NCBI GenBank assembly: GCA_002418595.1
Contig: DIEK01000001.1
Span: 37,693-45,761, forward strand
Direction: 5' to 3'
Length of the DNA: 8,069 bases
Source: Candidatus Omnitrophica bacterium UBA5776
GTDB lineage: Bacteria; Omnitrophota; Gorgyraeia; Gygaellales; Profunditerraquicolaceae
Every line of letters starts with the position of its first letter. Within the stretch, counting starts at the first letter, position 1. Position numbers and translations under genes: made by a program. The notes beneath the pieces were generated by a model, which ran no database searches, had not been told where the DNA came from, and saw only the letters and a program-made list of their open reading frames with translations. Shown here piece by piece: positions 1-6,590 of this stretch.

Positions 1-1792
1 AAACTTCCCTGTCCAGGATGTCCTCTATGCGCGCCGCGATTTTATCGCTCTCTTCGAATCTCGTGCCTATGGGCAGGTACACGCTCATACGCAGGTCTCC
101 GGAATCTTCCTCCGGCGCGAATTCATTGCCGACAAAACGCAGCAGGAAAAGGGAAAAGACAAAGATGCCCAGCGACCCGAATAGGACCAATTTCTTGTGC
201 CCCAGGCACCAGCGCAGGATGCCGGAATACAGCCTCTCCAATGCTCCGAGCCAGTTCTCCGACGCGGCATAGAGCCTGCCGAGCAGGTTGGAGGAATTCG
301 CCGGTTTTCCTGTCTTCAGCCATTGAGAACACAACATCGGAGAAAAAGTGGCTGAGGTAAAAAGAGAACCCAGCAGGGTCACGATAATGATCACCGCCAG
401 TTCGCCGAACATTATCCCCACTATCCCGGGGATGAAGAGCATCGGGGCGAAGACCACCACCGTGGTCATGGTGGAGGCGGCGATGGAAAGGAACATCTCG
501 GAAGTGCCGAAGATCGCGGCTTCGCGCGGACGCTGTCCGCCTTCCAGACGGCGCATAACGCTATCCACCACGACGATCGCGTTGTCCACCACCATGCCCG
601 AGGCGATGGCAACGGAAGAAAGGCTTATGGTATTAATGGTCTTCCCGCTCAGGAACAGGTAAATGAAACTGATCAGCAGGGAGAAAGGGATCGTCAAGGC
701 GATAATAAGGCTGGGTAGAAAACGCCTCAGGAAGAACCAGACTACTACTATTACCATTACCACCGCCAACCAGACCGAAGATTTCAAGCTGTCCACCGAG
801 CTGATGATGTCCTTTGATGTATCGAAAATCACCTGGAGTCTTACGTCAGGAGGCAGGTCGCTTTCCAGCTGACTGAGTCTGCGTTTGACCCTCTCCGCCA
901 CCGCGACCGTATTGGTGCCGTTCTGTTTCTGCACCATCAACACCAGGCCGGGTTTCCTGTTGATCCTCACCCGTGTCTTTACTTCCTTAAAACCGTCCTC
1001 CACGCGGGCGACGTCCTTGAGATAAACGTACCTGTTGTCCTTCCTGCCGATAATGATGGAATTGATGTCCTGCGGGCCGGCGAATTCTCCCGGCAGGCGG
1101 ATGAGGTAATCGGTCAGGCCCGATTTAAGGCTTCCGACCGGCTGAGTGACATTTTCCTGCCTTATCGCGCTCTCGACGTCGAGAACGGACAATCCGTACC
1201 CTTCCAGGCGCGGCCTATCCACCCAGACATTGATCTGGCGCACCATCCCTCCCCCCTGTATCAGGACTGTGCCCACCCCGGGTATTTGTTTCAGATTATC
1301 GGAAACACGGCGGTCTATAATATCGTAAAGATCCGGGTAAGATCCTTCGGCGGTAACGCCCAGGACGAGTATCGGCATGTTGGCGGTATTGAACTTGAAT
1401 ATATAGGGATTGTCCATCTCGTCCGGGATGTCGGGCAGGGACTGTTTGGCGAGCTCTATGCGGTCGCGGATATCGTTGGAAGCCTCATCCAGGTTGGTCC
1501 CCCAGATGAACTTCAGCTGGATGACGGACATCCCTTCGCTGGATGTCGAAGTTATCTTCTCCAGGCCCGGGGTGGTGCCCAACTGGTTTTCCAGCACCTC
1601 CGTGACCTTGGTCTCCACGTCCTCCGGATTGGCTCCGGAGTAATTAGAGATAACGCTTATTATGGGAGGTTCTATCTCGGGCAGCAGGTCCACTCCCAGC
1701 CTGCTGAAGCTGTAAAGCGCGAGGACGAAAATGGCGGAGAAAATCATCAAGTTGGTAATCGGCTTCCTGACGCCGAATTCGGACAGATTCAT
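1..1792 (-). CDS. RND-family efflux pump inner-membrane subunit (HAE1/AcrB-like), 3' end outside window
   Basis: Proton-driven inner-membrane transporter of a tripartite efflux pump, exporting drugs, dyes or metabolites. Only the first 597 codons are present; family members are about 1,000-1,050 residues, so it is cut by the window edge and is not visibly broken. It begins MNLSEFGVRKPITNLMIF, the usual cytoplasmic start plus TM1 (about 10-30). A periplasmic porter region follows, then TM2 near 342-356, and TM4 with GMVVDNAIVVVDS, placing the proton-relay Asp at residue 403. Asn404 follows it, where AcrB has a second Asp; VDN is common in other HAE1 proteins. TM7 lies near 533-553, and the second periplasmic loop starts with NEFAPEEDSGDLRMSVYLP before the edge. 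The ATG overlaps the adaptor stop by one base (TAATG), so translation is probably coupled. Substrate cannot be told. The HAE1 call is secure; closer subtype is not. Confidence 0.95.
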   Translation of the reverse strand, partial: MNLSEFGVRKPITNLMIFSAIFVLALYSFSRLGVDLLPEIEPPIISVISNYSGANPEDVETKVTEVLENQLGTTPGLEKITSTSSEGMSVIQLKFIWGTNLDEASNDIRDRIELAKQSLPDIPDEMDNPYIFKFNTANMPILVLGVTAEGSYPDLYDIIDRRVSDNLKQIPGVGTVLIQGGGMVRQINVWVDRPRLEGYGLSVLDVESAIRQENVTQPVGSLKSGLTDYLIRLPGEFAGPQDINSIIIGRKDNRYVYLKDVARVEDGFKEVKTRVRINRKPGLVLMVQKQNGTNTVAVAERVKRRLSQLESDLPPDVRLQVIFDTSKDIISSVDSLKSSVWLAVVMVIVVVWFFLRRFLPSLIIALTIPFSLLISFIYLFLSGKTINTISLSSVAIASGMVVDNAIVVVDSVMRRLEGGQRPREAAIFGTSEMFLSIAASTMTTVVVFAPMLFIPGIVGIMFGELAVIIIVTLLGSLFTSATFSPMLCSQWLKTGKPANSSNLLGRLYAASENWLGALERLYSGILRWCLGHKKLVLFGSLGIFVFSLFLLRFVGNEFAPEEDSGDLRMSVYLPIGTRFEESDKIAARIEDILDREV

Positions 1793-2685
1793 TACTTTTT
1801 CTCCTCGACAGAGACGGCCATGCCGTCCCTGAGTCTCTGCTGCCCCATTATGACCACCGATTCCCCGGGGCTCAACCCTTCGGCCGCCTCATAATAAGCG
1901 CCGGAACGCAGGCCGAGACGGACCTTTCTTACGCGCGCCGTGCCGTTATCGACCACAAAAACATAAGTGTCCTCATCCCTTCCCTGCACCGCTTCTTTCA
2001 ATATCAAAGGCACGCCCTGCTTCCGCTCCAGAGGGATGTGGGCGCGGACGAACATGCCCGACTTCAATTCACGGGACGCGTTGTCAACGCTTATCTCGAC
2101 CATGAAAGCCCTGTTGTCCTGGTTCAGCACCGGGCTTACCCTGGCTATGCGACCCTCGAATTCCCGGTTCGGATAGACGTCGCTGAAGACCCTGGCCGGC
2201 CGGCCGGGACGTATCCTCGGCAGATATTTCTCCGGGACATAAACATTCACTTTTACCTGTTCGCCGCAGACAACAAGCGCCACCGGGGTCTGCGGAGTGA
2301 CGCTGCTGCCGACGTCTACATAAACGCCGCCGACGACTCCGTCTATCGGACTGTCCACCGGGGATTTCTCGAATTTCAACCCCACCTCATCCCGGTCCAC
2401 ATAAGCGATCGCTTCCCCTTTTGCGACCCTGTCGCCTTCCCTGCGGGACTTTTCTATTATTTTCCCGCTCACCCGCGGGTATACCGTCGCTTCCTTCTCC
2501 GCCTTTATGCTCCCGGCGTATTCTATGACATCTTCTATGTCCCCGGCGACGACTTTCATCGCCAGAACCGGCAGGCGAAAAACTTCGGGGGCGGCCGTTT
2601 CCTGTTTTTTCCCGCACCCCTGGCAGCCCAACAATACCGACGAACAAAAAACCGCGCCTAAAACCCACGTTCTACCGCTTCCCAT
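1792..2685 (-). CDS. Efflux periplasmic adaptor lipoprotein (HlyD/AcrA membrane-fusion family), lacking the helical hairpin
   Basis: Periplasmic adaptor joining the RND pump to the TolC-like channel. The ATG at 2685 gives 297 residues. A TTG directly upstream at 2688 is also open, but the GGAGG at 2692-2696 lies 6 bases from the ATG and only 3 from the TTG. Residues 7-21 are hydrophobic and end in a lipobox, VLLGC, so Cys21 should be lipidated and the protein membrane-anchored. The two lipoyl half-motifs are at about 56-97 (ATVYPRVSGKI, EGDRVAKGEAIAYVD) and 109-139 (SPIDGVVGGVYVDVGSSV). A beta-barrel domain follows (about 140-220), then a membrane-proximal domain to the end (LSPGESVVIMGQQRLRDGM). 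Unusually, only about 12-15 residues separate the lipoyl halves, where AcrA/MexA-type adaptors carry a long alpha-helical hairpin; total length is correspondingly short (family usually about 350-400). It overlaps the upstream channel gene by TGATG and the downstream pump gene by TAATG. Confidence 0.93.
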   Translation of the reverse strand: MGSGRTWVLGAVFCSSVLLGCQGCGKKQETAAPEVFRLPVLAMKVVAGDIEDVIEYAGSIKAEKEATVYPRVSGKIIEKSRREGDRVAKGEAIAYVDRDEVGLKFEKSPVDSPIDGVVGGVYVDVGSSVTPQTPVALVVCGEQVKVNVYVPEKYLPRIRPGRPARVFSDVYPNREFEGRIARVSPVLNQDNRAFMVEISVDNASRELKSGMFVRAHIPLERKQGVPLILKEAVQGRDEDTYVFVVDNGTARVRKVRLGLRSGAYYEAAEGLSPGESVVIMGQQRLRDGMAVSVEEKK

Positions 2686-3947
2686 CAAACACCTCCGATA
2701 GCTTTGTCGAAATCCATGCCGGCGATCATATAGGCATAGACGGCCTGTTCTTTCTTGAAATAAGCCGTTTCATATTTCAAAGCGGCATCCTGCATGTCGA
2801 GAAGGCTCGCGATCCCGCGACGGTACTTCTCCTGCGCCGCCCTCAGATTATCCCGGTACACTTTAACTTCCTCTTCCGCCGCCTTCAACGCCTCCAGCGA
2901 ATCCTGCAGACCCAGGCAGGCCTGTCTCAATTCGGTAGCTATATCCTTTATCACCTGCTGGCGCTGAGCCTGGGAAGCCTTTAACGCGGCAATCGCCGCT
3001 TCCACCTCGGCCCTGGCCTGGCCGCCGTCAAATACTGGCCAGGATACCGTCAACCCGGCCACGCTGTGGTCGTTATCATTTTTCTCCGTGCCGGATGCCA
3101 GCCGGTTGGAAGAGTAATAATCAAGCGTGGCTTTTAAAGACGGCCTGCCGAAGCCTCTGGCTATCTTTACCGCCTCCTCCGCAGAACGCTCTTCGGCCTC
3201 ATATAGCCTCAACTCCGGCCTGGAAGCCGCGGCCTTCAGGAAAGCGGCGTCGTAAGCTGTATCCCTGAAAGCGTAACGGAGCCTGCCGGCAGCGGTAATT
3301 TCATCCCCGCTTTTAAGGTAAAGAAGGTTGGCGAGGATTTCTCCGGCCGACTTTTTCTGCGTGGCCGCGCTGGAATAAAGATACATGGCGCTGCGCAAAG
3401 ATGATCTTTGGCCGATGATCTCCGATTCGGAGGCCTGCCCGCGCCTGTGAAGCTCGGAAACATAATCCAGATGCCGCTTGGCGCTGACGGCGATGAACCT
3501 GCTCAATCTGCGGTATCTTTCGGCAAGCACCAGGGTAAAAAAACTCTTTTTCACCTTCAACAGCACTTCCTGCTTGTCCCTGCTTAAAGACGCCTGCGCC
3601 GCGGAAAGGTCGAATTTGCTTTTGCGCATTGCCGCGCTGATCGCACCGCCTTTATACAGATACTGCCTGACCGATACCTGTTCCGACAATTCTCCGACGT
3701 CTTTGGAATAAAGGCCTCGGGTCATTCCCAGCGTCCCGGAAATATCCACGGCGGGCAAAACGGCAGAATTGGCCAGGGATACTCCCGCGCGCGCGGCTTC
3801 TTCTTCCGCCCTGCCTTGCGCCAGTTGCCTGTTATCTTTCAAAGCCGTCAGCAGCGCTTCCTCCAGGGTCAACACTATTTCTCCCGCGCAGGCGCGGGGA
3901 CAGGACACGCCGCACAAGAATACGGCGATCAAACCCGCTTTAATCAA
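2685..3947 (-). CDS. TolC-like outer-membrane efflux channel (OEP family)
   Basis: Outer-membrane channel partner of the adaptor and pump. With the TTG at 3947 it is 420 residues, within the normal OEP range. Residues 1-21 (MIKAGLIAVF, then a Cys/Ala-rich stretch ending ACA) read as a signal peptide, followed by the typical first OEP helix, LTLEEALLTALKDNRQLAQ. Two OEP repeats are visible: about 26-220, and about 225-420 ending in an EKYRRGIASLLDMQDAALKYE stretch that matches the usual RYxxGxxSLLDVxDA pattern. The frame stays open back to 4127, but that extension would overlap marR, translate through a strong terminator hairpin and put about 60 residues before the signal peptide, so I reject it. 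The TTG start has only a weak ribosome site (GGGG at 3959-3962, 11 bases away) and is the least certain point. The stop overlaps the adaptor ATG by one base. No lipobox is evident. Confidence 0.9.
   Translation of the reverse strand: MIKAGLIAVFLCGVSCPRACAGEIVLTLEEALLTALKDNRQLAQGRAEEEAARAGVSLANSAVLPAVDISGTLGMTRGLYSKDVGELSEQVSVRQYLYKGGAISAAMRKSKFDLSAAQASLSRDKQEVLLKVKKSFFTLVLAERYRRLSRFIAVSAKRHLDYVSELHRRGQASESEIIGQRSSLRSAMYLYSSAATQKKSAGEILANLLYLKSGDEITAAGRLRYAFRDTAYDAAFLKAAASRPELRLYEAEERSAEEAVKIARGFGRPSLKATLDYYSSNRLASGTEKNDNDHSVAGLTVSWPVFDGGQARAEVEAAIAALKASQAQRQQVIKDIATELRQACLGLQDSLEALKAAEEEVKVYRDNLRAAQEKYRRGIASLLDMQDAALKYETAYFKKEQAVYAYMIAGMDFDKAIGGV
2691..2696 (-). promoter_or_regulatory. Shine-Dalgarno site that fixes the adaptor start
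   Basis: Read on the minus strand, GGAGGT lies just upstream of tandem TTG-ATG codons. Spacing favours the ATG at 2685, which also forms a one-base TGATG overlap with the stop of the upstream channel gene. This ribosome site lies inside the last codons of that gene, consistent with re-initiation by terminating ribosomes. Confidence 0.75.
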
Positions 3948-3978
3948 ACCGCGGATTACCCCGCAGAGCTCCGGGAAA

Positions 3979-4002
3979 ATGCCGAAGGGATTTCTTCGGC
4001 AT
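3979..4002 (-). repeat. Perfect 9-bp inverted repeat in the tolC leader
   Basis: ATGCCGAAG and CTTCGGCAT pair perfectly around a 6-base loop. On the minus strand the hairpin is followed by TTTTCCC, a weak T run. It sits between the marR terminator and the channel start. It could be a second weak terminator, an RNA leader structure or a regulator-binding palindrome; the sequence alone does not decide. Confidence 0.6.
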
Positions 4003-4020
4003 CTTACGGCACGGGGGAAA

Positions 4021-4054
4021 TCGAAAAAGAAACCCCGGGCTGAAGCCCGGAGAG
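4021..4054 (-). terminator. Intrinsic terminator directly after marR
   Basis: On the minus strand, CTCCGGGC-TTCA-GCCCGGGG forms an 8-bp GC-rich stem (one G-U) with a four-base loop, followed by TTTCTTTTT. It starts only 2 bases after the marR stop codon. It is a textbook rho-independent terminator in shape and placement. It lies between marR and the three efflux genes, so it should reduce or block read-through into them. Confidence 0.88.
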
Positions 4055-4059
4055 ATTCA
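4028..4059 (-). repeat. Terminator-like element, copy A (inverted pair around marR)
   Basis: The minus-strand stretch covering the marR stop codon and terminator closely matches the plus-strand stretch at 4613-4644. In the 27-base core, 23 positions are identical. Outside the core, both are preceded by TGAAT, with one extra base in copy B. Confidence 0.6.
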
Positions 4060-4506
4060 ATATATCTCATCTTTTCTAAAATCGCTGACGATACTGTAAA
4101 TACGTTTAAGAATGCGCAGATAATCATCCTGTTCCCGGGCGGACAACCGCCCTAAAACCTCTTCCAGATTAAGCCTGCGCTGGCGGATGACCGACTCCAT
4201 CAATTTGCGGCCCTTGCCGGTCAGGCCGACCTTAATGACCCTCCTGTCGGAGACGTCCGGCCTCCTGATCACGTAACCGCTTCTCACCAGCCTGTCCACG
4301 ATACCGGTAGCCGCGGCGGTGCTCACGGACAGGGAGCGCGCCAGTTCGTTCATCTTCGCTTGTCCGCGGGAGAACAGAAAATCCATCACATAAAACTGGG
4401 GCAGGGTAAGTTTGCCTCTGGAGATATCGTTGGAGTATCTCCTGGAGAACTCCTTCATAACCAAAGGCAATAACCCGGATATCTGTTCAATAAAAGCCGC
4501 CGGCAC
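4057..4506 (-). CDS. MarR-family winged-helix transcriptional regulator
   Basis: A 149-residue protein, the normal length of dimeric MarR regulators, which usually repress neighbouring efflux genes and lose DNA binding when they bind a small aromatic ligand. The GTG start at 4506 is supported by GGGAGG at 4514-4519, 7 bases upstream. Residues 1-30 and 100-149 are the helical dimerisation parts. The winged helix spans about 33-98: LTLPQFYVMDFL, then MNELARSLSVSTAAATGIVDR with the recognition helix near 61-75, then the wing with the family signature DVSDRRVIKVGLT at 84-96. It is followed by a terminator and then the channel-adaptor-pump genes on the same strand, so those genes are the likely regulon. 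Its own promoter contains two palindromes that are candidate autoregulatory operators. The inducing ligand cannot be inferred. Confidence 0.94.
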   Translation of the reverse strand: MPAAFIEQISGLLPLVMKEFSRRYSNDISRGKLTLPQFYVMDFLFSRGQAKMNELARSLSVSTAAATGIVDRLVRSGYVIRRPDVSDRRVIKVGLTGKGRKLMESVIRQRRLNLEEVLGRLSAREQDDYLRILKRIYSIVSDFRKDEIY

Positions 4507-4526
4507 CGCCTTGCCTCCCGATATTG

Positions 4527-4539
4527 TTAACTATGTTAA
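4527..4539. promoter_or_regulatory. Candidate MarR operator 2 (downstream palindrome)
   Basis: TTAAC-TAT-GTTAA is a perfect 5-bp inverted repeat with a 3-base centre, in an AT-rich patch between the marR transcription start and its ribosome site. MarR proteins bind short AT-rich palindromes of about this size. Its centre is 21 bp (two helical turns) from that of the palindrome at 4547-4561, so two dimers could bind the same DNA face. Confidence 0.5.
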
Positions 4540-4546
4540 ATATCAA

Positions 4547-4561
4547 TTATGCTAAGTATAA
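4547..4561. promoter_or_regulatory. Candidate MarR operator 1 (overlaps the -10)
   Basis: TTATGC-TAA-GTATAA is an inverted repeat with one mismatch in six pairs and a 3-base centre. It covers the -10 hexamer (4555-4560) and the expected start site of the marR promoter, so a protein bound here would block transcription. Confidence 0.5.
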
Positions 4562-4583
4562 CTCGGCGTGCCGCGTCCGTCAA
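4555..4583 (-). promoter_or_regulatory. Sigma70-type promoter of marR
   Basis: On the minus strand, TTGACG (4578-4583) and TATACT (4555-4560) are separated by exactly 17 bases. This matches five of six bases in each consensus hexamer with ideal spacing. Transcription should begin near 4548, giving a leader of about 40 bases before the marR GTG. Confidence 0.8.
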
Positions 4584-4612
4584 GAAAAGTTTACGCCCCG
4601 AAGGCGCTCAGT

Positions 4613-4644
4613 GAATACTCTCCCGGCTTCAACCGGGGATTTCT
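4613..4644 (+). repeat. Terminator-like element, copy B
   Basis: CTCTCCCGGCTTCAACCGGGG followed by ATTTCT on the plus strand folds as CCCGG-CTTCAA-CCGGG. It matches copy A, with the four core differences including one stem pair swapped from G-C to C-G. Its T run is weaker than that of copy A, and no recognisable plus-strand gene ends here, so it is either a dispersed palindromic repeat or the terminator of an unrecognised plus-strand RNA. Confidence 0.55.
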
Positions 4645-4675
4645 GCGGTTTGAGTAAAATAATGGACGAGACCAC

Positions 4676-4706
4676 CCCGCGCAAAGCCGAAGAGGCGGAA
4701 CGCGGG
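4676..4706. repeat. Two-tier hairpin in the accA-marR gap
   Basis: An outer stem CCCGCG/CGCGGG encloses a symmetric 4+4 base internal loop, then an inner stem GCC/GGC with a 5-base loop. No T run follows on either strand, so it does not look like an intrinsic terminator. Its role is unknown. Confidence 0.4.
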
Positions 4707-4761
4707 CGCGTCGAATTGATTCTCGGGTTTTCTCCGGGAGAAAGGGGAAAAGAAAACAGTG

Positions 4762-5721
4762 TTACTTCTTCTCTTCCAGGACCCTGCCTATTTTACGGAA
4801 TTTCTCATATCTGGAATCAAGCAAGGATTTCCTGTCCTGTTTAAGAAGCTTTTTCAGGTAACCGGAGACCGCCTCTTTTACGTTGGCGGCGGTTTCCTGG
4901 GGATTACGATGGGCGCCTCCCATCGGCTCCGGGATTACGCAGTCTATTACACCCAGCTTCATCAGGTCGGCCGCCGTCAGTTTCAGAACTTCCGCGGCGT
5001 CCGGCGCTTTCAAACCGTTTTTCCAGAGGATCGCGGCGCATCCTTCCGGAGAGATAACCGAATAATAAGCGTTCTCCAGCACGCATACCGCGTCGGCCAC
5101 GCCTATCCCCAGCGCCCCGCCGGAGCCGCCTTCTCCGATGACAGTGGCTATTATGGGAACGCCGACGCAGACCATTTCTCTCAGATTCAAGGCTATGGCC
5201 TGAGCTTGGCCGCGTTCTTCCGCTCCTATGCCGGGATATGCGCCCGGGGTATCTATAAATATTATCACCGGAAGCCCGAATTTCTCGGCCAGCTGCATAA
5301 CGCGCAGCGCCTTGCGGTAGCCTTCCGGATGCGCGCAGCCGAAATTGCGCTTCAGATTTTCCTTGGTGTCCCTGCCTTTCTGGTGACCGATAACGGCTAC
5401 CTTCGTCCCTTCAAAGACGGCGAAACCGCAAATCATGGCTTTGTCGTCTCCGAAGATCCTGTCGCCGTGCAATTCCACGAAATCGGTCATCAGGGCGGAG
5501 ATATAATCCATCGTATAGGGCCGCTGCGGATGCCTGGCTATCTGCACTTTCTGCCAGGGGCTTAGGCTGCCGTAGGTGCGGCGTCTCAGAGCCTCGAGTT
5601 TTTCCTCCATTTTTTTGATCTCGGAGGAAAGGTCTATTTTCTTTTCCGAAGCGAAAAGCTTCAGCTCTTCTATCTTTTTTTCCAGCTCTGCGATCGGTTT
5701 TTCAAAAGGAAGAATGTTCAT
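4762..5721 (-). CDS. accA: Acetyl-CoA carboxylase carboxyltransferase subunit alpha
   Basis: Alpha half of the carboxyltransferase that moves the carboxyl group from carboxybiotin (on AccB) to acetyl-CoA, giving malonyl-CoA for fatty-acid synthesis in the cytoplasm. It works as an alpha2beta2 complex with AccD, which is not in this window. The 319 residues equal the usual family length. The N-terminus ([20 protein letters not shown]) is the characteristic helical start; a second helical stretch (about 28-48) leads into the crotonase-like fold. Landmarks include FVELHGDR (81-88), [11 protein letters not shown] (112-122), [18 protein letters not shown] (156-173) and the Gly-rich oxyanion segment [12 protein letters not shown] (197-208). 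The ATG start is set by family alignment; the AAGGAG upstream is about 14 bases away, rather far. It is 28 bp downstream of the L,D-transpeptidase gene and is the last gene of that operon. Confidence 0.98.
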   Translation of the reverse strand: MNILPFEKPIAELEKKIEELKLFASEKKIDLSSEIKKMEEKLEALRRRTYGSLSPWQKVQIARHPQRPYTMDYISALMTDFVELHGDRIFGDDKAMICGFAVFEGTKVAVIGHQKGRDTKENLKRNFGCAHPEGYRKALRVMQLAEKFGLPVIIFIDTPGAYPGIGAEERGQAQAIALNLREMVCVGVPIIATVIGEGGSGGALGIGVADAVCVLENAYYSVISPEGCAAILWKNGLKAPDAAEVLKLTAADLMKLGVIDCVIPEPMGGAHRNPQETAANVKEAVSGYLKKLLKQDRKSLLDSRYEKFRKIGRVLEEKK

Positions 5722-5749
5722 ATTCGCGGGGTCTTCTCCTTGCCTGTTT

Positions 5750-6559
5750 TCAATCGACGATGACCACTTCCGTGCCGACGGGAATTATAGTATACAATTC
5801 CTCCACGTCCGAATTTGCCATGCGCACACAGCCCTGGGTTACCTGCCGTCCGAGTTTATCCGGTTCTGTTGTGCCGTGGATGCCGTAACCGGAGATATCG
5901 AATCCCATCCAGCGCGTCCCCAGCACGTTCTCCGGGCTCCCCGGGGGGACCACCGCCCCTGATTTAAACCAGGTGGGATTGACTATCTTGTTGACTATCT
6001 TGAAGGTCCCCACCGGTGAAGAATTGTCGGCGCCGGTGGAGACCACATAGGTCTTGACGACTTCTTCTCCGGTTTTCAATATGAGGATATTTTGGGATTT
6101 ATCCACGAAAACGCTGAAAGGCGACGTGCAAACTTTTATCTTTCTGCCCGGCATGATCCTGTCCCCGGTTATATTGTTGCTCTTCATTATCAATTCCGGG
6201 GTGGTCTTGAATTGCTTCGCTATTTTTATCAAATTGTCTCCCGGTTTTATCACGTAAGCCGCGCTGTTGACCGTGATGGCAGGAGAAAACAACAGTCGAA
6301 TATTGAGCTCGTCGGCTTTCTTCTGCCATGACACGACTTCCGGGGAATTAGGATATTCCGCGATAATCTCCTGATAAACGGCGGACGCCCCCTGCAGATC
6401 GCCTTTTTTCTCGAGCTCCCGGGCCTGCGGAAGCATAACGGAAGGTTTCTCGGATATCCGCCGCGTCCCGTTCCCCCCTTTATGCGTTTTTACCACGGCT
6501 GCCAGTATCAAAACGGCCGCGAGCGCTCCGGCTGCGACCAAAAGTAAATATTTCCTCAT
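5750..6559 (-). CDS. LysM-domain L,D-transpeptidase (YkuD family)
   Basis: Envelope enzyme expected to make 3-3 peptidoglycan cross-links or attach proteins to peptidoglycan. The ATG at 6559 has GGAGG 5 bases upstream. Order along the 269 residues: an N-terminal membrane anchor or uncleaved signal (about 4-23); a short helical, TPR-like stretch (about 43-85, [20 protein letters not shown]); a LysM peptidoglycan-binding motif (about 102-143, [16 protein letters not shown] to MPGRKIKV); and a YkuD catalytic domain (about 148-268). Catalytic residues are visible as GIHGT (His228) and TQGCVRM (Cys244, Arg246); a Thr stands where many family members have Ser (SxGC), a mild variation. The upstream DUF212 gene ends 31 bp away and accA begins 28 bp after, so it sits inside one transcription unit. 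Exact enzymatic product is inferred from family only. Confidence 0.95.
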   Translation of the reverse strand: MRKYLLLVAAGALAAVLILAAVVKTHKGGNGTRRISEKPSVMLPQARELEKKGDLQGASAVYQEIIAEYPNSPEVVSWQKKADELNIRLLFSPAITVNSAAYVIKPGDNLIKIAKQFKTTPELIMKSNNITGDRIMPGRKIKVCTSPFSVFVDKSQNILILKTGEEVVKTYVVSTGADNSSPVGTFKIVNKIVNPTWFKSGAVVPPGSPENVLGTRWMGFDISGYGIHGTTEPDKLGRQVTQGCVRMANSDVEELYTIIPVGTEVVIVD

Positions 6560-6590
6560 CGCGTCCTCCGTTCGAACTTTAAGAAAAACG

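Larger units (their letters stand above)
4507..4761. other. Intergenic region between accA and marR
   Basis: This 255-bp stretch holds the marR promoter and two palindromes at its left end, then a plus-strand hairpin (4618-4644) resembling the marR terminator, a two-tier hairpin (4676-4706) and a small palindrome (4729-4743). I see no convincing gene. No clear intrinsic terminator follows accA on the minus strand, so accA transcripts may run on toward marR. Confidence 0.6.

Noticed and set aside
240..900. Possible broken or frameshifted pump gene, since short plus-strand frames dominate here
   Set aside because: Translating the minus strand from 1792 gives one uninterrupted HAE1 sequence to the window edge; it is simply cut by the boundary.
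1286..1894. Plus-strand open frame of 202 codons opposite the RND pump
   Set aside because: Antisense shadow; the minus strand encodes a continuous HAE1 pump through the region.
2038..2661. Plus-strand open frame of 207 codons opposite the adaptor gene
   Set aside because: Antisense shadow of a clear membrane-fusion protein with a lipobox and ribosome site on the minus strand.
3940..4002. 20-codon open frame in the channel leader
   Set aside because: No ribosome site and its codons are largely the arms of a hairpin; kept only as a possibility under the leader finding.
4535..4562. Plus-strand promoter (GTTAAA-16-TATAAC) for a small RNA ending at copy B
   Set aside because: The -35 is poor, the sequence is accounted for by the marR promoter and palindromes on the other strand, and the proposed terminator has only a weak T run.
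4729..4743. Palindrome TTTCTCC-G-GGAGAAA as a terminator for accA
   Set aside because: The stem is short and AT-rich at its base, and it is followed on the minus strand by ACCC, not a T run.
4524..4844. Plus-strand open frame of 106 codons across the accA-marR gap
   Set aside because: It begins inside the marR operators, runs antisense into accA, has no ribosome site, and the translation resembles no family; the hairpins it crosses argue for non-coding DNA.
4759..5565. Long plus-strand open frame opposite accA (268 codons)
   Set aside because: It is a mirror of the accA coding frame on the opposite strand; the minus-strand protein is an unmistakable AccA at full length.
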